5,195 bases of DNA from Giesbergeria sp. (GTDB lineage Bacteria; Pseudomonadota; Gammaproteobacteria; Burkholderiales; Burkholderiaceae_C), in NCBI GenBank assembly GCA_017998735.1, contig JAGOCN010000156.1:1-5195 (forward strand), written 5' to 3'. Made by a program: the position numbers and the translations under genes. The notes beneath the pieces were generated by a model that ran no database searches, was not told the origin of the DNA, and saw only the letters and a list, made by a program, of their open reading frames with translations. Each line of letters begins with the position of its first letter. Positions within the stretch are counted from its first letter, which is position 1. This document shows, in pieces, positions 1 to 5,195 of this stretch.

Positions 1-655
1 CCTGGCCTTTCACGTCGGCCAGGTCGGCATAGTGGGCGCTTTCGGGCAGCGGCTGGGCCTGCATGAGGCTCCAGCCGGTGGTGTCGCTCATTTCCTCTGA
101 ATCTGCCTCGGCTGTGCCGTCCGCCGCACCGCTGCCCGGCGGCAGAAACTGGCGCACCACGTCCAGCAGGTGGCGGGCCCGGTACACCTGAGCACCCGGC
201 ACAAAGGCGGCTTCTTCGGCGCTGCCCGGCGGCAGCACCAGGCGCGCGGCCACGCCGCCGGTGCGCAGCGCCAGGCTGGTGGCCAGCGCGCCGCGCACCG
301 GGCGCAGTTCGCCTGACAGCGACAGCTCGCCGGCAAATTCCCAGCCCGCCAGCCGTGCGCCGTCCATCTGCCCGCTGGCGGCCAGGATGCCCAGCGCAAT
401 CGGCAAATCAAAGCGCCCCGAGTCCTTGGGCAGATCGGCAGGCGCCAGGTTGACGGTGATGCGCTTGTTGTGCGGAAACTCCAGCCCCGCGTTCTGCAGC
501 GCCGAGCGCACCCGCTCGCGCGCTTCCTTGACCTCGGTTTCTGCCAGACCGACGAGGGTGAAGCTGGGCAAACCGTTGGCCAGATGCACTTCGACGGTGA
601 CGGGTGGCGCCTGCAGGCCCAGCAGGGCGCGGCTTTGGAGCAGAGCGAGACTCAT
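1..655 (-). CDS. comM: ComM/YifB family Mg-chelatase-like AAA+ protein, N-terminal part (runs off window)
   Basis: The reverse strand from the ATG at 655 is open to the window edge and gives 218 residues starting MSLALLQSRALLGLQAPPVT. ComM is a hexameric branch-migration helicase used in natural transformation, and the family is homologous to the magnesium chelatase AAA+ subunit. What is visible is the N-terminal ChlI-like domain: VEVHLANGLPSFTLVGL at about residues 20-36, the ETEVKEARERVRSAL stretch, then ITVNLAPADLPKDSGRFDLP at about 66-85, all typical of the family. The window ends just after DLADVKGQ (about 211-218), the conserved lead-in to the ATPase domain, so the Walker motifs lie outside the window. 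The family is usually near 500 residues. A GGGGAAA ribosome-binding site lies a few bases before the start. Residues about 160-195 are a low-conservation linker rich in Gly, Ala and acidic residues. The gene is divergent from glnK. Family assignment is firm; a role in transformation in this organism is inferred. Confidence 0.95.
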   Translation of the reverse strand, partial: MSLALLQSRALLGLQAPPVTVEVHLANGLPSFTLVGLAETEVKEARERVRSALQNAGLEFPHNKRITVNLAPADLPKDSGRFDLPIALGILAASGQMDGARLAGWEFAGELSLSGELRPVRGALATSLALRTGGVAARLVLPPGSAEEAAFVPGAQVYRARHLLDVVRQFLPPGSGAADGTAEADSEEMSDTTGWSLMQAQPLPESAHYADLADVKGQ

Positions 656-716
656 GGCAGTGGTTTCCCCAAAGCGGTGCGTGGTGGTGGCTGCGGTACA
701 GCCCTGGGCCGGGCGC

Positions 717-733
717 TGCACCAGGGCGGTGCA
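717..733. promoter_or_regulatory. Candidate NtrC (GlnG) binding site, perfect 17-bp dyad
   Basis: The sequence reads TGCACC-AGGGC-GGTGCA, matching the known enteric NtrC consensus TGCACC-N5-GGTGCA at every fixed base. The dyad extends to 8-bp arms (GCTGCACC/GGTGCAGC, 715-735). NtrC is the response regulator that activates sigma-54 promoters under nitrogen limitation, and glnK-amtB is its standard target. The centre is about 62-78 bases before the comM start and about 500 bases before the predicted glnK transcript start. That is further than the usual 100-150 bases, although NtrC sites can act at a distance by looping. The same symmetry would let it fold as an RNA hairpin in a comM leader, so a structural rather than operator role is possible. 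Confidence 0.6.
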
Positions 734-803
734 GCGGTGGTGCGGTTGTGTGTCAATGTAACCAGATTAGAGTGGCTGCAGGCTGGCCGGGTGCAGCGCT
801 GGT

Positions 804-819
804 TGGCAATGCAGCTGCT
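804..819 (+). promoter_or_regulatory. Weak sigma-54-like promoter candidate near the NtrC site
   Basis: TGGCAATGCAGCTGCT has the invariant GG (805-806) and GC (817-818) with exactly ten bases between them, and it keeps the TGGCA of the -24 box. It differs from the consensus TGGCACG-N4-TTGCW at three positions. Its predicted start near 830 would place the 717-733 dyad about 105 bases upstream, the usual enhancer distance. No gene starts directly after it; a transcript would have to read through two repeats to reach glnK. It could be the original glnK promoter or simple chance. Confidence 0.25.
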
Positions 820-833
820 ACACCATCGGAGTT

Positions 834-893
834 TTTGGCCAAAAGTGCTTCTAAGGCTTATGCAGCTTGCGCCAGCAGCTCATTTTTTAATAG
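834..893 (+). repeat. Family B dispersed intergenic repeat, copy 1 (Comamonadaceae-type)
   Basis: Contains a TTTTGGCCAAAA palindrome, then TGCTTCTAAGGCTTATGCAG, then TTGCGCCAGCAGCTC and an AT-rich end (TTTTTTAATAG). The reverse complement matches a motif I recall as very common between genes in Comamonadaceae (AAAATGAGCTGCTGGCGC followed by a GATAAGC-like and a GGCCGATTTTGGCC-like block). Two more copies are at 3715-3770 and 5001-5055. The AT-rich ends are distinct from the GC-rich surroundings. Function is unknown; a transcript-end or small mobile element role is possible. Confidence 0.7.
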
Positions 894-909
894 CGAATTG
901 CGGTGTTTC

Positions 910-936
910 ATGCAGATGCAATGCAGATGCAATGCA
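910..936 (+). repeat. 11-bp tandem repeat, about 2.5 copies
   Basis: ATGCAGATGCA is repeated twice perfectly and is followed by ATGCA. It yields five TGCA words spaced alternately 6 and 5 bases apart. These do not fit the 17-bp NtrC dyad spacing, so I treat it as a replication-slippage repeat rather than an operator. Confidence 0.8.
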
Positions 937-962
937 AGCCAGTCAAGGCAAAAATGCCCTGA

Positions 963-1643
<681 letters not shown>

Positions 1644-1678
1644 GCCTTGCAGCGCTGAAGAACGCGGCGCGGCTGCGA

Positions 1679-1702
1679 CTGCTGCTGCTGCTGCTGCTGC
1701 TG
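1679..1702 (+). repeat. (CTG)8 trinucleotide tract
   Basis: Eight perfect CTG units directly before a family A element, in non-coding DNA between glnK and amtB. Such tracts form hairpins and change length by replication slippage. Confidence 0.9.
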
Positions 1703-1706
1703 CAAC

Positions 1707-1836
1707 CCGCCGGTTTTTCTCCTTCCCCGCTGGGGCTGAAAGCCGCGGCTCCAGTTCCGCCAGTGCGGAACTGGACGGCTTGAAGGGCTGCGGCGTCTCG
1801 CCGCAAGCACCGAGGCCGGGATGGGGGCCGACGGCG
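1707..1836 (+). repeat. Family A structured repeat, copy 2
   Basis: Same element as 1017-1148 (opposite strand) and 3275-3403 (same strand). The perfect 10-bp hairpin is at 1751-1760 and 1765-1774 with loop CAGT; the TGCGGCG/CGCCGCA stem is at 1789-1795 and 1799-1805 with loop TCT. It lies between glnK and amtB, in the likely path of their common transcript. With copy 3 it forms direct repeats around amtB, and with copy 1 inverted repeats around glnK. No T-run follows the hairpins directly, so it is not a classical terminator. Confidence 0.92.
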
Positions 1837-1936
1837 CTGGCACAGACACCCAGTGCGCGGCGCCCTGCAACCCCCCATTCCGACCGCCATTCCTTTTTTT
1901 TTATCTGTATTTCCCCACCGAATGCGAGGCCCAGCC

Positions 1937-3259
1937 ATGAAGACCGCCTTTCGAATTTGCCGCTCCCCCGTGCTGGGACTGGCGCTTGCACTGTCACTGA
2001 GCGCTGCTGCTTCAGCAGCCCCCGATGCCCCGCAGCTGAACGCGGGCGACACCGCCTGGATGCTGACCTCGACGCTGCTGGTCACGCTGATGGCCATTCC
2101 CGGCCTGGCGCTGTTCTATGGCGGTCTGGCCCGGTCCAAAAACATGCTGTCGGTGCTGGTGCAGGTGTTTGTGGTGTTTGCGCTGATCACGGTGCTGTGG
2201 GCGCTGTACGGCTACAGCCTGGCCTTTGGCGGCGAGGGGCGTTTTTTTGGCGACTTCAGCAACGCCTTTTTGCTCGGCATGGGGCCGCAGACGCTTTCGG
2301 GCGCCATGCCGACCGTGCCGGAATATGTGTTTGTCGCCTTCCAGTCCACCTTTGCCGCCATCACGGTGGCGCTGATCGTCGGCTCGTTTGCCGAGCGCAT
2401 GAAGTTCGCCGCCGTGCTGGTGTTTGCCGTGCTGTGGTTCAGTTTCAGCTACATCCCGATGGCGCACATGGTCTGGGGCGGCGGCCTGCTGGCCACGCAC
2501 GGCGCGCTGGACTTTGCCGGCGGCACGGTGGTGCACATCAACGCCGGTGTGGCCGGTCTGGTGGGCGCCTGGCTGGTCGGCAAGCGCATGGGCTACGGCA
2601 AAGAGGCGCTGACGCCGCACAGCCTGACGCTGACCATGGTGGGTGCGTCGCTCTTGTGGGTGGGGTGGTTTGGCTTCAATGCCGGCTCGGCGGGCGCGGC
2701 CAATGGCGTGGCCGGCCTGGCGTTCATCAACACCACGCTGGCCGCGGGCGCCGCCACGCTGTCGTGGCTGCTGGGCGAGGCGCTGCACAAGGGCAAGGCG
2801 TCGATGCTGGGCGCCGCTTCGGGCGCCGTGGCCGGGCTGGTGGCGGTGACGCCGGCGGCCGGTTTTGTGGGGCCGATGGGCGCCATCGTGATCGGCCTGG
2901 TGGCCGGGCTGGTGTGCCTGTGGGGCGTGGGCGGGCTCAAGCGCCTGCTGGGCGCGGACGACGCGTTTGACGTGTTTGGCGTGCACGGCCTGGGCGGCAT
3001 TGTCGGCGCGCTGCTGACGGGCGTGTTTGCAGCGCCTGGCCTGGGCGGCACCGGCGGCCCTGCACCGGACACCTTTGCCATGGGCGCGCAGACCCTCATT
3101 CAGCTGCAAAGCGTGCTGCTGACCATGGTGTGGTCGGCGGTGGTTTCGGTGGTGGCCTACAAGGTGGCCGGCCTGCTGGTGGGCCTGCGGGTACCCCCCG
3201 ACGACGAGCGCCAGGGGCTGGACATCACGGCGCATGGCGAGACGGCGTACACGCGTTGA
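1937..3259 (+). CDS. amtB: Ammonium channel AmtB (Amt/Mep/Rh family), precursor
   Basis: This encodes a 440-residue inner-membrane ammonium channel, a trimer with eleven helices per subunit in the family. Residues 1-28 form a typical signal peptide: a basic MKTAFRICR start, a hydrophobic core and an ASA-A type cleavage site. Pore residues align with E. coli AmtB at a constant offset of 32: the Phe gate Phe139 and Phe247, binding-site Trp180 and Ser251, Asp192, and the twin histidines His200 (in GGTVVHINAG) and His350 (in DVFGVHGLGG). The cytoplasmic tail keeps DDERQGLDITAHGETAY, the region that contacts GlnK. I chose the ATG at 1937 because GAGG (1926-1929) sits seven bases before it and the signal peptide begins there; an in-frame ATG at 1922 would only add MRGPA. 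glnK lies 308 bases upstream, unusually far for this pair. All key residues are present, so the channel should work. Confidence 0.97.
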   Translation: MKTAFRICRSPVLGLALALSLSAAASAAPDAPQLNAGDTAWMLTSTLLVTLMAIPGLALFYGGLARSKNMLSVLVQVFVVFALITVLWALYGYSLAFGGEGRFFGDFSNAFLLGMGPQTLSGAMPTVPEYVFVAFQSTFAAITVALIVGSFAERMKFAAVLVFAVLWFSFSYIPMAHMVWGGGLLATHGALDFAGGTVVHINAGVAGLVGAWLVGKRMGYGKEALTPHSLTLTMVGASLLWVGWFGFNAGSAGAANGVAGLAFINTTLAAGAATLSWLLGEALHKGKASMLGAASGAVAGLVAVTPAAGFVGPMGAIVIGLVAGLVCLWGVGGLKRLLGADDAFDVFGVHGLGGIVGALLTGVFAAPGLGGTGGPAPDTFAMGAQTLIQLQSVLLTMVWSAVVSVVAYKVAGLLVGLRVPPDDERQGLDITAHGETAYTR

Positions 3260-3274
3260 AGCAGGCTTTGCGCA

Positions 3275-3403
3275 CCGCCGGTTGTGCCCCTTCCCCCGCT
3301 GGGGCTGAAAGCCGCGGCTCCAGCTCCGCCAGTGCGGAACTGGACGGCTTGAAGGGCTGCGGCGTCTCGCTGCAAGCACCGAGGCCGGGATGGGGGCCGA
3401 CGG
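3275..3403 (+). repeat. Family A structured repeat, copy 3
   Basis: Begins 15 bases after the amtB stop codon. It differs from copy 2 mainly by one base in the 10-bp stem (CCAGCTCCGC, giving one mismatch against GCGGAACTGG at 3334-3343), one base in the CGCTGC arm that still allows a G-U pair, and changes near the CCGCCGG end. It is the most diverged copy of the three. Its position directly after amtB means it could end or protect the transcript, but no T-run follows. Confidence 0.92.
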
Positions 3404-3496
3404 TGGTGGCAAAAACACGCTGCCGGCGGCGCTGCAGAGCGGGGTGAAAAGCCAGCACCTTCGGCACCGGGCGCAACCAAGGTCAGCGAGTGCGCG

Positions 3497-3556
3497 CAGC
3501 CAGCAGCCAGCAGCCAGCAGCCAGCAGCCAGCAGCCAGCAGCCAGCAGCCAGCAGC
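3497..3556 (+). repeat. Heptanucleotide tandem array (CAGCAGC)8
   Basis: Eight perfect CAGCAGC units (3501-3556) preceded by a partial CAGC. The array is non-coding, and a 7-bp unit would shift frame with each change if it were coding. Perfect units imply recent or active slippage, so the copy number should differ between strains. It lies about 400 bases before the lactonase start, just outside the left inverted-repeat arm. Confidence 0.95.
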
Positions 3557-3614
3557 GCCATTGCCAGAAGACCATGGCTGGCTGCCTGCCTGCAAGCGCA
3601 GCGCGCAGCATTCC

Positions 3615-3674
3615 GGCAATGGGGGTCAGAGCCCGAGTTTCTCTGCGCGAAATCGCGATCTGACCCCCATTGCC
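3615..3674 (+). repeat. Family C REP-like palindromic element, copy 1
   Basis: A perfect 16-bp inverted repeat (GGCAATGGGGGTCAGA at 3615-3630, its complement at 3659-3674) closes a 28-base loop, which contains a further CGCGA/TCGCG hairpin. The 54-bp core 3618-3671 recurs inverted at 5100-5153 with only two differences by eye. GGGGTCAGA-type palindromes resemble, as I recall, REP sequences moved by RAYT/TnpA-REP Y1 transposases; no such transposase is in the window. A terminator role is possible but there is no T-run. Confidence 0.85.
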
Positions 3675-3714
3675 TGCGCCGGTGGTGTGCGCTGTCTGAG
3701 ACAGACCACTGATC

Positions 3715-3770
3715 GGTCAAATCGGCCTCCAGCGCTTTCCCTGCCTGCGCCAGCAGCTATGAAAACAAGA
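3715..3770 (+). repeat. Family B dispersed intergenic repeat, copy 2
   Basis: GGTCAAATCGGCCTCCAGCG, then TTTCCCTGCCTGCGCCAGCAGCTATGAAAACAA in two blocks, matches the other family B copies in order and spacing. It forms the inner part of the left inverted-repeat arm and lies about 190 bases before the lactonase start. Confidence 0.7.
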
Positions 3771-3885
3771 GCGTTTTTCTGCAGACTATATGCATCCGCA
3801 CCCTTTTGCATTGCCACAAGAACCATGGCACAGCCCACAGCGCCGCACACCGGCGCAGCACCCGCCCGGCGCAAAACGCTCTAAT

Positions 3886-3904
3886 GGCTGCACCTGTGGC
3901 AGCC
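3886..3904 (+). other. Small hairpin upstream of the lactonase gene
   Basis: GGCTGC (3886-3891) pairs with GCAGCC (3899-3904) around a seven-base loop, 54 bases before the start codon. It might sit in the mRNA leader, but in DNA this GC-rich such hairpins are common by chance. Confidence 0.25.
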
Positions 3905-3946
3905 GCTGCAGTGCAATAGCAACAGCACCAGCAGCAGGAGAAAAGG

Positions 3947-3952
3947 AAGGAG
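3947..3952 (+). promoter_or_regulatory. Ribosome-binding site fixing the lactonase start
   Basis: AAGGAG lies six bases before the ATG at 3959, inside a purine-rich AGGAGAAAAGGAAGGAG stretch. This strong site supports the long N-terminus over later in-frame starts. Confidence 0.8.
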
Positions 3953-3958
3953 CAACGG

Positions 3959-4996
3959 ATGGACAGCAGCAACACCCCCTGGCAGGCCCTGGGCCAGAAA
4001 GGCAAACAGGGCGCACAGGGCGAACAAGACCTCAGTGAACTGGGCGAATCCCCCTTCTGGCAGCCGAGCACTGGTCCGAACGACAAAGCCGGGCACCTGC
4101 ACTGGGTGGACATTGCTGGCCGCGCCGCGCTGCGCGCCAACCTGGCCACCGGCCACGTCGAACGCTGGCCGCTGCCCGCCGAACCCGGCTGCATGGCACC
4201 GGCGCGCACCGCAGGCGTGGCCAGCGGCTGGGTGCTGTCATTGCGCGATGGCATCTACCGTGCCCGCAACTGGGGCGGCGCCCTGGCCTGCATTGCGCGC
4301 TTGCCCTACGACCTAGCGCACGAGCGCGCCAACGATGGCAAATGCGACCCGCTCGGGCGCTTCTGGGTGGGCACGCGCGACGAGCGGCCGGGCGGCGGCA
4401 ATGCGGCGGTGTACTGCATTGATGCGCGCCACCATGGTCCGGCGCAGGTGGCGCGCATGTGGGGCGGGGGCGGCACCTTCAACGGGCTGGCCTGGTCGGC
4501 CGACCAGCGCACCCTGTACAGCGCCGACACGCCCACGCACCGCGTCGAGGCGCGTGATTGGGATGCTGAAAGCAACGCGCTGGGGCCGGCGCGCGTGCTG
4601 CACCAGTTCGCGCTGAAGCCTGCGGGCTGGCAGCCGGGCAGCGCGGCGCCCTATGGCGGCCGGCCAGATGGCGCGGCGGTCGATGCGCAGGGCAATTACT
4701 GGTGCGCGCTGTACGAGGGCGGCCGCGTGGTGCAGCTGTCGCCCACAGGCGCGCTGCTGCAAAGCATGGCCACCCCGGCGGTGTGCCCGACCATGGTCTG
4801 CTTGGGCGGGCCGGACAGGCGCACGCTGTTTGTCACCACTGCCCGCCAGGGCCGCCCGGCGGACGAGCTGGCGCGCACCCCGCTGGCCGGGCGCGTGCTG
4901 GTGCTGGCGCAGCCGGTGGCGGTGCCGGGGCTGCCGGTGAATGTGTTTGAAGAAGCTGTGGCGCAGCACAACCGCAAGGCAGGCCACCATGCTTGA
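3959..4996 (+). CDS. SMP-30/gluconolactonase/LRE family sugar lactonase
   Basis: The product is a 345-residue protein of the six-bladed beta-propeller family that hydrolyses aldonolactones using one divalent metal ion. Expected metal and substrate residues are visible: Glu30 in LGESPFW, Asn125 in ERANDGKCDPLGRFWVGT, Asn175 in TFNGLAWSADQRTLYSADT, and Asp237 in GGRPDGAAVDAQGNYWCALY. These align with human SMP30 Glu18, Asn103, Asn154 and Asp204. LHWVDIAGR (47-55) and EPGCMAP (75-81) are further family blocks. It is longer than the usual roughly 290-300 residues because of a polar N-terminal extension (about 1-25), an insertion near 221-234 (PAGWQPGSAAPYGG) and a short basic tail. There is no signal peptide, so it is probably cytoplasmic. 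The exact substrate (glucono-, arabino-, xylono- or galactonolactone) cannot be told, and no sugar-pathway gene is next to it. Long inverted repeats lie on both sides. Confidence 0.9.
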   Translation: MDSSNTPWQALGQKGKQGAQGEQDLSELGESPFWQPSTGPNDKAGHLHWVDIAGRAALRANLATGHVERWPLPAEPGCMAPARTAGVASGWVLSLRDGIYRARNWGGALACIARLPYDLAHERANDGKCDPLGRFWVGTRDERPGGGNAAVYCIDARHHGPAQVARMWGGGGTFNGLAWSADQRTLYSADTPTHRVEARDWDAESNALGPARVLHQFALKPAGWQPGSAAPYGGRPDGAAVDAQGNYWCALYEGGRVVQLSPTGALLQSMATPAVCPTMVCLGGPDRRTLFVTTARQGRPADELARTPLAGRVLVLAQPVAVPGLPVNVFEEAVAQHNRKAGHHA

Positions 4997-5000
4997 GTCA

Positions 5001-5055
5001 TCAAAAATGAGAGCTGCTGGCGCAGGTGCAGCATGGGCTGGAGGCCGATTTGGCC
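5001..5055 (-). repeat. Family B dispersed intergenic repeat, copy 3
   Basis: TCAAAAATGAGAGCTGCTGG begins five bases after the lactonase stop and ends with GGAGGCCGATTTGGCC, which can fold as AGGCC/GGCCT with a five-base loop. It is the inverse of copy 2 and the inner part of the right inverted-repeat arm. Lying directly after the stop codon, it could mark the end of the transcript. Confidence 0.7.
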
Positions 5056-5097
5056 TGGTCAGTGACATGCCTCATAAAGTGCATACCACCGGCACAG

Positions 5098-5155
5098 GCA
5101 ATGGGGGTCAGATCACGATTTCGCGAAGAGAAACTCGGGCTCTGACCCCCATTGC
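5098..5155 (-). repeat. Family C REP-like palindromic element, copy 2
   Basis: GCAATGGGGGTCAGA (5098-5112) and its exact complement (5141-5155) are 15-bp arms around a 28-base loop. The core is the reverse complement of copy 1, with a G-to-A and a C-to-A type change in the loop. It lies about 100 bases after the lactonase stop. Confidence 0.85.
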
Positions 5156-5195
5156 TGGAAGGTTGGGCGCTGCATTTGCAGGCATTGCGCCATGG

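Larger units (their letters stand above)
3572..3770 (+). repeat. Left arm of a long imperfect inverted repeat around the lactonase gene
   Basis: This segment matches the reverse complement of about 5001-5195. Shared blocks, in order, are CCATGG, TGCCTGCAA with a nearby GCAGCGC, TTCC-GCAATGGGGGTCAGA, the whole 54-bp REP-like core, TGCCTG-GCCGGTGGT, TGAG, CACTGA, CAAATCGGCCTCCAGC and CCTGCGCCAGCAGCT. Identity is near complete in the REP-like core and roughly four in five between blocks by eye, with small gaps. The order and spacing are the same in both arms, so this is one unit of about 190 bp rather than chance neighbours. Confidence 0.8.
3260..3958. other. 699-bp repeat-rich gap between amtB and the lactonase gene
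   Basis: No believable gene is found. It contains a family A repeat (3275-3403), plain GC-rich sequence (3404-3496), a heptamer array (3497-3556), the left long inverted-repeat arm (about 3572-3770) with its REP-like and family B parts, and then about 190 bases leading to the lactonase start with small hairpins (CGCCG/CGGCG at 3841-3855; see 3886-3904). I see no convincing sigma-70 or sigma-54 promoter for the lactonase gene; a TATATG at 3787-3792 lacks a matching -35 box. Confidence 0.65.
5001..5195 (-). repeat. Right arm of the long imperfect inverted repeat (reaches the window edge)
   Basis: Reverse complement of the left arm (about 3572-3770) with the same order of blocks: family B motif, spacer with ACCACCGGCACAGGCA, REP-like core, GCGCTGC/TTGCAGGCA, CCATGG. 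The last six bases of the window (CCATGG, 5190-5195) still match the left arm, so homology may continue beyond the window. Confidence 0.8.

Noticed and set aside
910..936. TGCA-rich tandem repeat as an NtrC operator
   Set aside because: TGCA words are 5 and 6 bases apart, and no pair gives the 13-base start-to-start distance of the NtrC dyad, nor the flanking C/G bases.
1838..1855. TGGCAC upstream of amtB as a sigma-54 promoter
   Set aside because: The next suitable GC lies 14 rather than 10 bases after the GG, and RpoN spacing is strict.
1894..1902. T9 run before amtB as an intrinsic terminator
   Set aside because: No stable hairpin sits directly upstream; the family A stems end about 60 bases earlier or more.
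3497..3556. Heptamer array as a CRISPR array
   Set aside because: Units are 7 bp, directly abutting and without spacers.
2012..3619. 535-codon open frame on the minus strand opposite amtB
   Set aside because: It is a GC-bias antisense shadow: rich in His, Arg, Gln and Ala, crossing a family A repeat and the heptamer array, which makes a spurious repetitive AAGCWLL peptide.
3787..3792. TATATG as a -10 box for the lactonase gene
   Set aside because: No recognisable -35 hexamer at 16-18 bases upstream; the sequence there is AACAAG-like.
3390..3884. Open frame through the heptamer array and left inverted-repeat arm
   Set aside because: Its sequence is made of repeats (SQQPAASSQQPAA) and it ends before the lactonase gene without resembling any protein.

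Overview
The window looks like chromosomal DNA from a GC-rich betaproteobacterium, most likely family Comamonadaceae (Burkholderiales; Acidovorax, Comamonas or Alicycliphilus-like). The evidence is the protein types, the GC-rich codon use, and three copies of an intergenic motif (built around GAGCTGCTGGCGC and GGAGGCCGATTT) that I recall as abundant in that family. The genus call is inference from memory, not from a search.

Four protein-coding genes can be supported. At the left edge, on the minus strand, is the N-terminal third of a ComM/YifB Mg-chelatase-like protein (1-655, running off the window). Then, on the plus strand, come glnK (1290-1628, a complete 112-residue PII signal protein) and amtB (1937-3259, a 440-residue ammonium channel precursor with every pore residue I checked in place). 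The last is an SMP-30/gluconolactonase/LRE-family lactonase (3959-4996, 345 residues). glnK and amtB are the classic nitrogen-status pair: uridylylated GlnK releases the AmtB channel, and unmodified GlnK plugs it when nitrogen is plentiful. A near-consensus sigma-54 promoter sits at 1206-1222, about 70 bases before glnK. A perfect 17-bp NtrC-type dyad (TGCACC-N5-GGTGCA) lies far upstream at 717-733, next to comM. The lactonase gene has no obvious functional tie to its neighbours.

The intergenic DNA is the unusual part: 634, 308 and 699 bases between genes, filled with repeats. Family A is a hairpin-rich sequence of about 130 bp present three times, upstream of glnK (inverted), between glnK and amtB, and just after amtB. 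Family B is the Comamonadaceae motif, present three times. Family C is a 54-58 bp REP-like palindrome starting AATGGGGGTCAGA, present twice in opposite orientations. One B and one C copy together form each of two long (about 190 bp) imperfect inverted repeats that bracket the lactonase gene. Short tandem repeats of 3, 7, 8, 8 and 11 bp units lie beside these elements, and one overlaps the glnK stop codon.

I see no rRNA, tRNA, CRISPR array or transposase gene. The most interesting reading is that the nitrogen-control locus has been repeatedly invaded by small non-autonomous elements. These seem to have separated an enhancer from its promoter, pushed glnK and amtB apart, and framed a lactonase gene as an inverted-repeat cassette.
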